From: Carallia brachiata
Taxonomy: Eukaryota > Streptophyta > Magnoliopsida > Malpighiales > Rhizophoraceae
Assembly: GCA_021464245.1 (NCBI GenBank)
Contig: JADCRB010000019.1
Span: 3,639,130 to 3,703,129 of the forward strand
Direction: 5' to 3'
DNA length: 64,000 nt
Shown: one piece after another, positions 56,891-64,000 of the stretch
Layout: every line of letters begins with the position of its first letter
Position numbering within the stretch: position 1 is the first letter of the stretch
Made by a program: the position numbers and the translations under genes
The notes under the pieces: generated by a model
The model's input: the letters and a program-made list of their open reading frames with translations, nothing else
What the model was told of the DNA's origin: nothing
Database searches by the model: none

Positions 56891-57884
56891 TCCGTACATG
56901 TTTCAGATTTTTTTTTTTCTTCTAAAAAAATATTTCGGATAAAACTACAACTACTATTTTTGAACAGCAATTGATATTTTTAAAATATAAAAATAACAGA
57001 TATTTTAAAAATATTAATATTCATTTCAAAAATATTAATTATTATTTTAATCAAAATAAATTTCAAAATAAAAACTATCGAAACTTTTTATTTTTTTTGA
57101 TAAAGTAATAGCATTAATGTTAGACCAAGTCATTTTGTGCGCAGAGGACACAGACGAAGCTCTTTTGACTGGACAAAGTGTGTGGGCCCTATGTGGGGTC
57201 TATATATTTTTCTTACAAATTTTTTATTTAAAATATAAATGATGTGTAAATAAATAAGATAGAATATATAAAAAAAGTATTACACAATGTGTAATTAAAG
57301 ACTTTCTTTGGCTATTTATACATATATGATATTTGTTACAGATTTTGTCCCATTTATTTGTACATTAGGTGCTTTTTAAAATATTTCAAAAAGTAAGTGA
57401 GTCCTACACCTAAAAAATAAAAGCCTACACCTCGTCCCTCTCCAATTAAAGTTACCCATTGAAATAACTTTTCCTTCAAAAAAACTTTTTTTTTTTCGAT
57501 TTGATCAACACATTGGAGCGTACATAGGGATAATTGAGGCATGAAATATTTATAAGAGTTATCTTTTTGGTCGATGGAGAGAGTACTGGCCAGATTGGTA
57601 TGCCCATCGACACACCTGACAGATACCCTTAATAGGTAACATCTACGCGCCCTCGGACATGCACTGATAGACTTATGATCAACTTCAATTAAATCTTCTT
57701 TATAATGTCATTAAAAACGTTTTTAGTGTATTATATTATATGGTAGATTCCTTTTAAATTATATGTTGTATATTTATTCTCTTTTATTTGTATATATTGG
57801 CACCAACACCATACTTGCCAAATGCCTACAATCAAAAACAAATAATTTACATACTCAACCTCAGAGAAATAAAGAGGACAGGTA

Positions 57885-58403
57885 TAGAGGTGTCAAAAAG
57901 TCAAGTTGGGTCTGGTTCGGGTTGAGTCGTTTCTAATTCGGGTCATTTTTCGTTGAATTACTTTCAGATCACGTTACATTTTGTTCAGATTTAAGTTGTG
58001 TAGTTTCAGATTTGGATTGGATTCAAATCGAATTCGCACTGAACCATTATTTTTTTAAATCATTTTCACTAAAATAAAACATTTCGATTAAATTTAAAAC
58101 TCATTTTTATAATGAACTAAATGTTTAAATTTAATTTTTGCGTCATATATATCTATATTTTACGAAAATAGTACTAATTAATACTTAAAAAAGATAAATC
58201 AAAGGTAAAAGTCAAAAAAATTTTCACTATTTTGTCTTTTTCTTAACCCAACGGGTGACCCGGATCCAATCCAAAATTTTCGAATAATTTTCGGGTTGGG
58301 TCACTTTTAGATTCGAGTTAAAAAATCAGGTTCTTGACCCAATTTTTTCGGATGGATTCAAACGGGTTATAGGGTCGGGTTATGTCATTTTTTGACACCT
58401 CTA
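57885..58403. mobile_element. hAT-like non-autonomous element (519 bp) with target duplication
   Basis: Perfect 15-bp terminal inverted repeats, TAGAGGTGTCAAAAA (57885-57899) and its reverse complement (58389-58403), are flanked by gacaggta (57877-57884) and gacatgta (58404-58411), an 8-bp duplication with one mismatch. The paralogous unit 2 has a single gacatgta at the same place, near 60035. The interior is non-coding with several gggtcgggtt-type blocks. Confidence 0.92.
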
Positions 58404-58423
58404 GACATGTAGATTCCAAAGGA

Positions 58424-58854
58424 GAGATAATATCTTTTTTAATTCTAAATATTTATAAATTTTTACTATTAAATTTTAAACTTTTCAATTTTTTAAATTG
58501 AGTTTTATATCTTTTAGATTGTTTACAATCGAGTCCTTTATGTTAATGACCATTAATTAAACTGTTTAAAATATACTTTGACCAAATGAATATGAATAAA
58601 AAAATCATAAGTACTGTTTCTTTAGTATTTTCTGTTTTAGTATTTTAAAAATAATCAAAATACTATAATTAGGATTTTTTTAATTCACTTCGATTTGGTT
58701 AAAATACGATTTAAATAGTTTCACTTACGACTATTAACAAAAAAATTTCGATGTAAGAGATTTAAAAAGCATATAACTCAATTAAAAAATTAAAATATTT
58801 AAAATTTAATTGTAAAATTTCATAAATTTTTAGAATTAAAAATAATTTCTTCTC
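58424..58854. mobile_element. Foldback MITE, copy 2 (inside duplication unit 1)
   Basis: It has the same architecture as 24350-24781: left arm gagataatatcttttttaat..., right arm ending aaaaataatttcttctc, with the internal marks actttgaccaaatga and acgatttaaatagttt near the centre. More diverged than copy 1. Confidence 0.7.
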
Positions 58855-59310
58855 GGTCTAAAGGATAGCCGTCAATGAAACTAGAGAGTCTCGCTCCAAC
58901 GTGCAACCTACCCATCATCAAATAATAGGAAAATAACCATTTTTATTGAGACCCCTCCCCTCCATAAATTTGATCTCCTTTTTTTTTTTTATTTTTATTA
59001 ACAACAAAAAGAGGTACATTATCTATATGTAAATTATTACACATATATATTGGGATTAAAAATTATCCATTAACATTATTATTTAATCTCTTTCATAGAA
59101 AAAAAACTCATCACTTAAGTATTATTAGATCAGAACGGATCTCTTCTACACTGATCATAATATTAACTAGTGTAGAATAAATACTTCACTCACACAATTA
59201 AATTTACAGATAAAGAAAGACATTGCCTCCAAAACATAACTGTTAATATTCAAATTCAAGCTAAAAATAAAAAAAATATGCTGAATTACAACCAACTATT
59301 AAATCATAGT

Positions 59311-60960
59311 ATGCGAAGAGACCTGTCACACAGATTAAGCTCTTTTTATTGGACAAAGTGTGTGGGCCCTACGTGAGTCCATATTTTTTGTTTATTTCTA
59401 TTTAACATATAAACAATGTGTAAACAAGCAAGGCATAACGTATAAACAAGTATAATATAATGTGTAACTAAAGATTTTCTGTGACTATTTATACGTTTAT
59501 TATATTTGTTGTATATTTTATCTCATTTATTTTCACATTACATACTTTTTGAAAAACCTCAAAAAGTATGTGGGTCCCACAATTGAAAAAATGGCAACTG
59601 GAAAGCCAACACCTCATCCGTCCCCAGTCAAAATTACACGTTGGAGTAAAGGTTTTTTTTTTTTTTTTCGATTTGATTAAGACATTAGAGCGCACATAGG
59701 GATAATTGAGGCATGAAATATTTATAAGAGACCTTTTTGGTTGATGGAGAGAGTACTAGTCAGGTTGGTATGCCCATCGGCACACCAGACAGGTTACCCT
59801 TAATAGGTAACATCGACGTGCCCTTGGACATGCACTGAGGTGATCAACTTGAATTAAATCTTGTTTATAAAGTCATTAAAAACGTTTTTAGCGTATTATA
59901 TATGGTAGATTCTTTTTAAATTATATCCTATATATTTATTGTCTTTTATTTATATTTATTGGCACCAACACCATACTTGCCAAATGCCTGGACAATCAAA
60001 AACATAATTTACATACTCAACCTCGAAGGAACAAAGAGGACATGTAGATTCTTCCTTTGGTCAACAGAAGACATGTAGATTCTAAATGAGAGATAATATC
60101 TTTTTTAATTCTAAATTTTTATGAATTTTTACAATTAAATATATACCTTTCAATTTTTTCAATTGACTCTTCTATTTTTCAGATTCTTTACAATTGAGTT
60201 ATTTTCCTTAACAACCGTTAATTAAACTGTTTAAAACGTATTTTAACCAAATGAAAATGAATAAAAAAAGCCTAAGTATTGTTTCTGTCGTATTTTTTTG
60301 TTTTAGTATTTTAAAATATAATTAAAATACTGTAATTAAGATTTTTTTAATTCACTTCCATTTGGTTAAAGTACGATTTAAATGATTTGACTGACGACTA
60401 TTAACAGGAAGAATTTAATTATAAGAGAATTGAAAAGTATATGACTCAATTAAAAAAATTAATACATTTAAAATTTAATTATAAAAATTTATAAATATTT
60501 AAAACTAAAAATGATGTTTTCTCATTTTAAAGATAGTCATCAAGGAAACTAGAGAGTCTAGCTCCATCAGGCAACTTAACATCATTACCTTATAACAGAA
60601 AATACCCGCCTTTATTGAGACCCCTCCCTTTGTAAATTTGGTTTCCCCTCTGTTTTTTTATTTAACAACAAAAATAAGTGCATCACCGATATGTAAATAA
60701 TCGCACCTTTGTGTCGAGATTAAAAGTCATCAATTGATATTTTCATTTAATCTCCCTCTTAAAGAGAATCATCTATTGAATACTGTTGAATTTAAACGGA
60801 CCTCCCTAAACCGATCATGATGTTAACAAGTTTGAAACTAATACCGCGCGTGTGCAGTCAAACTAGCAATCAAAATAGAATATTACCTCCAAAATACAGC
60901 CACTAAAATTCAAATTCAAATCAAATGTAGAGAAAATATGTTGAATCACTATTAAATTAT
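59311..60960. repeat. Segmental tandem duplication, unit 2 (empty hAT site)
   Basis: Collinear with unit 1 except for the hAT insertion and small indels. It begins directly at the end of unit 1. Sequence divergence is moderate, so the duplication is not recent. Confidence 0.88.
60089..60522. mobile_element. Foldback MITE, copy 3 (inside duplication unit 2)
   Basis: It corresponds to copy 2 at the same relative place in unit 1, so it was present before the duplication. Arms again pair (attctaaatttttatgaatt against aaatttataaatatttaaaa) around a centre rich in ttttaaaatat. Confidence 0.7.
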
Positions 60961-61149
60961 CACCGCTCTATTGGTAATTTGGTCTCCTATCTTATACTAT
61001 CCATCAAGTCACAAGAAGATTTAACTAAAAAAACCTCATTCTTCTCCTCTTTTCATATGGATCTATCTCCCCATCCTGGATAAGATCGTATTCTTCAATG
61101 GTTTTCATGAAATCATAAAATTGATCTAATTTCCACTCAAGGAAACTTC

Positions 61150-61730
61150 TCCATTGAATTTCTATGTCCACTGATTTTTCCATCTCCATTCTCTCTCTAC
61201 ACACTCACCAAATCTCTCTATTGGGCCCTCTTTTCGGACTGCCAAAGCCAACATTCGAGGGAACTAGACATGCAGAACTTGCTGTCGTGCACACATATGT
61301 TCCAAAAATCAGCTCTCTTACCATTGCAAATGACGAATCTGAAGCTTGACTGACTCAAGTTTGTGTAGTCACCACCTTCCTTCACTACGGAGCAAATCCA
61401 TTTCCACAAAGGAGACATTCAAGTCACATTAGCTGTCCATTCCCATGGCCATTTCTAGCATTAATTCTTTATACCTTGCTCTAAGCACCTTATTCCATAA
61501 CCCCGATTCCCCACTCCCCATTCGCTACAGCCACTTTGTGAGCAACCCATTATCACTATCTCCCATTCTACTAGTAACCAAGCCTCTTCACCTTTTCTTC
61601 CTACAAATTAACCCCAAGAAACATGATGCACCTTTCTTCTCCCTTGCTTCTCACCCGAAAAAAGGCTCTTTGTGTTTGCTCGATCTTTTTTTCCACGATC
61701 CTGGGGATCCAAATAAGGATATGTATTGAT
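61150..61730 (-). mobile_element. LINE ORF2 fragment (minus strand)
   Basis: Read on the minus strand with frameshifts, it gives KVHHVSWGLICRKKR, DSDNGLLTKWL, SGLWNKVLRARYKELM, SPLWKWICSVVKEGGDYTNL and FRFVICNGKRADFWN. This is the order of the region following the RT domain in plant L1 ORF2 (usually VSW..IC.PK, LL.KW.WR, LW..VL..KYG, W..I..V, F.VGNG..IRFW.D). There is no poly(A) at its 3' end, so it is truncated on both sides. Confidence 0.75.
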
Positions 61731-61794
61731 GGGTAATGAGCTGAGGCAGGATTTAATAAATGTGACATATTAATTGTGCAATAAATCATTGTGA

Positions 61795-62398
61795 TCTCTA
61801 TAATGAAATAATTATTGTTCTCAAATGCAAAATATTCTTTCGGTCACTATTTTTACTTTTCATCATTTATTATAAGTTTCTATCTATCGTAAAATTTAAA
61901 GCAGCCCATCGTAATTGTATTCCAAAAGAGTCATAAATTATTTTTGAAGGTATGGTACAAAAAAGTTTACATTATTAATGACTTTTAAAACTTTAAGTAA
62001 TTGCTAACTATTATTAATTCATTCATTGTTAACCATCGTGTCATACATGACATAGAGAAAAAAGTTATAGAATTTCTTTTTATGCCCTCAAGAACCTTTA
62101 TGTCTTTTACATGTAGGGTAATATATTGGAGACTCTTACACACTTCCACACCAAAATGAGACTGCAATGTTCACATGATCACAATGACTTGGATGGTTAC
62201 AGATATAACTGAAGTTGTATAATATAATAAGGTAATATTCCATAATGAAATAATTATTATTTTCAAAACACAATATTTTTTCAGCCATTATTTTTTACTT
62301 TCATTTATATTACAAATTTTGTCTGTCATAAAATTTAAAAATAAATATCGTAATGTATTTCAAAGAGTCATAAATTGTAGTTGAAGGTATCATACAAA
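61795..62398. repeat. Imperfect direct repeat (two copies of about 160 bp)
   Basis: Copy 1 (61799-61960) and copy 2 (62241-62398) share taatgaaataattatt, cataaaatttaaa/cgtaaaatttaaa, agagtcataaatt and ttgaaggtat in order. The 280 bp between them is unique. No coding capacity. Confidence 0.7.
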
Positions 62399-62399
62399 T

Positions 62400-63360
62400 C
62401 AATTATAAGTTCCATATAAGTGTTGCAATCTTTTAGACTCATATGAAATAAAGAGTAATTGTAGTTAACTGCAAAATAAGATTCATTTTGATTTCAACAA
62501 GCACTTACAAACTTCCTTTTATAATATATGAGAACAAGAAATTTTATGATGGATTTCTAAATATACTATTATTTTTGTCGAAAATTATACATTATTTAAT
62601 ATGACATAATCTTTATTTATTATTTCATGGTTTTATCATTGATCAATACTAGTGAAATTTATTAGGTGAGAGAAAAATGTATTTAACTAATATGCTGTTA
62701 GACTTTTTAAATAGAACTATATAACTATTTATTACAATTTATTTGTTGTCATCTACCGTTACTCGATTAATTTATCATCATTTAGTGTTCTTTTGCCATA
62801 TATGAACAATTTCTTATTTACTAAAATATAAAAAAATATATTAGATCTATATATGGATGGGTAAGGCACCTTTATTTTTTTATCCATCTTTAATTTTCAA
62901 TCTTACCCTCAAACTAATTGAAAAAATCAAATAAATTTTTTAGTGGCTAGTAAAGGGGACACGTTACGTGTGCCCAGTTTGGTCCCTTTAAGAGTTAAGC
63001 CACTTAATATTTCTCATTTAAAAGTATCTATTTTAATTAATTTCTTCTAAGAAGTAAGAACATGTATACAATTCTCAAAAATTTTTGATCAATTTCTTAC
63101 TTGAATACAACAAGCCTTTAATTTTTTATAAATACAGTAATACTTTCTACAATAAAAAAAATAAATTATATTTTTTATTACAATAAATATAACTATTATT
63201 AAAAAATATTAAAGACTTGTTATATTAAAAAAAATCGAAAAAAAAAGTTGTGACCGTGGACCTTTTCCCTTCTTCTAAACACTTCCTCTTGGTACAATGG
63301 ACGAGACTTTGACCAAGCTTCCTTTCCCAAATTGGCATGCAAATGAGTCAAAAGACAAAG
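62400..63360. other. Intergenic AT-rich region
   Basis: No gene or recognisable mobile element; many A and T tracts. It is the distal upstream region of the small ORF at the right edge. Confidence 0.45.
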
Positions 63361-63366
63361 CAATTC

Positions 63367-63372
63367 CACGTG
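63367..63372 (+). promoter_or_regulatory. G-box / ABRE-like element
   Basis: CACGTG within tccacgtgtacacgtctc, where a second ACGT core follows 8 bp later. It is 315 bp upstream of the ATG at 63687. Paired ACGT cores are typical of bZIP/ABA-responsive plant promoters. Function is inferred. Confidence 0.4.
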
Positions 63373-63686
63373 TACACGTCTCTCCTTAAAGCGCCTGAAA
63401 ATTCGTGGTTCCTACTAAGAGTCGTTTTTGGCACAACTGGTTAGTTGCCTTGAGACCTGTTCAACTCGAGCTCCTGAATTGCACCGCCACACAAATCCTT
63501 ATTTACAGTAATCAGCCTCTCTCGCTTCTCTTACATCATAAACTGCTTTGAATTCCATTACCCATCACAGCTTTTTTCAACCCATCGCAAGGAAAAGAGT
63601 CTAGTTTGACAAATTTCAAATTTTTTCTTTTTTTGTTCTTCCTTTTCTTGTTTTCACTTCAAGGGACAACGGCAATATCTAGATGG

Positions 63687-63914
63687 ATGCTTCTTTCATG
63701 CCTCGTCTCGCTTCTGGTTTGCTCTTTGTTGATCGCCGTCACGAATGCTGATGATTGTGGAGAAAACGCAATTCAAGGTGATCCACAGAGATGCAGAGCG
63801 GAGGAACATCCTGCAGATGATGATGATGATTTCGACGAACGACGATACATACAAAGTTGCCAAAAAAATGCCCACCAAGACGCAAATCAATGCTCGTTTG
63901 TTGTCATCCGCTGA
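63687..63914 (+). CDS. Small secreted cysteine-containing peptide, 75 aa, unrecognised
   Basis: The first ATG of this frame at 63687 opens a hydrophobic leader (MLLSCLVSLLVCSLLIAV, 1-18) with a plausible signal-peptidase site near residues 19-21 (TNA). The mature part is acidic and has four cysteines (24, 36, 58, 69; spacing CX11CX21CX10C) around a polyacidic stretch (DDDDDFD, 44-50). An in-frame extension upstream exists only from a TTG and is T-tract encoded. The acidic run is encoded by a gat repeat that could be a microsatellite. No family is recognised; it may be exon 1 of a gene continuing past the window. Two other frames are also open across it, which lowers confidence. Confidence 0.4.
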   Translation: MLLSCLVSLLVCSLLIAVTNADDCGENAIQGDPQRCRAEEHPADDDDDFDERRYIQSCQKNAHQDANQCSFVVIR

Positions 63915-64000
63915 AGCAGGCTTGTTTCCTGATACCATGACCATGACAGTGATGATGAGCTATAGCCTGAAAATGAAGATATAGAGACGGAGATAACAGT

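Larger units (their letters stand above)
57135..59310. repeat. Segmental tandem duplication, unit 1 (carries a hAT insertion)
   Basis: This unit matches 59311-60960 in the same order and orientation, for example ggacaaagtgtgtgggccct (57171/59351), gataattgaggcatgaaata, ggcaccaacaccatacttgc, the foldback MITE, and ttattgagacccctcc. Without the 519-bp hAT element and its 8-bp duplication it is about 1.65 kb, the length of unit 2. No coding frame is supported in either unit. Confidence 0.9.

Noticed and set aside
61445..61729. 94-codon + strand frame beginning MAISSINSLYLALS
   Set aside because: The opposite strand reads as a LINE ORF2 fragment over the same interval; the + frame is its shadow.
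63420..63480. tRNA-like ggcacaactggttagttgcc near the right edge
   Set aside because: An A-box-like stretch is present, but no good B-box at proper spacing and no cloverleaf; not called as tRNA or SINE.
1..64000. CRISPR arrays, bacterial operons, rRNA or complete tRNA genes, viral integrations outside retrotransposons
   Set aside because: No regularly spaced repeats, Shine-Dalgarno-led gene runs, rRNA-like blocks or complete cloverleaf genes were seen; the DNA is plant nuclear sequence throughout.

Overview
The window is nuclear DNA of a flowering plant, most likely a woody eudicot. It is strongly AT-rich and intron-bearing, and it is packed with plant-type repeats: a Helitron, hAT- and MITE-like foldback elements, Ty3/gypsy chromoviruses, a Ty1/copia element, L1-type LINE fragments with poly(A) tails, and a tRNA-derived SINE. 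Only a few real genes lie between them. No prokaryotic operon, CRISPR array, rRNA or canonical tRNA gene was seen.

Genes. Two intronless plant carboxylesterases (CXE family, alpha/beta hydrolases) lie 28 kb apart on the + strand: 9215-10174 (319 aa) and 37566-38537 (323 aa). Both keep the HGGG oxyanion hole and a complete Ser-Asp-His triad. Upstream of the first are two broken copies of its 5' end (about 6896 and 7650-7868). A seven-exon patatin-like acyl hydrolase gene (53745-56111) has intact catalytic motifs, but exon 5 carries a frameshift that cuts off the C-terminus. A phase-consistent three-exon model (18664-22123, 94 aa, not recognised) and a small secreted cysteine-containing peptide at the right edge (63687-63914) are candidates only.

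Layout. 1-6.5 kb: a minus-strand non-autonomous Helitron (324-1886), then a decayed gypsy element ending in two abutting LTRs. 6.5-10.4 kb: the carboxylesterase cluster. 12.5-13.3 kb: a hAT-like element with its target duplication. 16.0-16.8 kb: a SINE sitting on the poly(A) of an older retroposon. 20.4-20.7 kb: a DCAF8-like WD40 pseudogene. 23.6-24.8 kb: two neighbouring foldback elements. 25.8-31.9 kb: a nearly full-length degenerate chromovirus of the same family as the first gypsy element. 32.5-34.2 kb: a second copy of the SINE and a SWI3B-like pseudogene. 34.4-36.2 kb: a GC-ended element around an unknown ORF. 40.5-42.1 kb: LINE. 47.8-50.6 kb: copia. 50.9-51.5 kb: a CCGGT-ended element. 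53.6-56.3 kb: the patatin gene. 57.1-61.0 kb: a tandem segmental duplication in which one copy holds a hAT insertion and the other keeps the empty site. 61.1-61.7 kb: LINE fragment.

I found no coherent new multi-gene system. The most informative items are the frameshifted patatin gene, the filled/empty-site pair in the tandem duplication, the iterated carboxylesterase leader, the tandem LTRs and the unrecognised three-exon model. All calls rest on reading the sequence; no database search was run.
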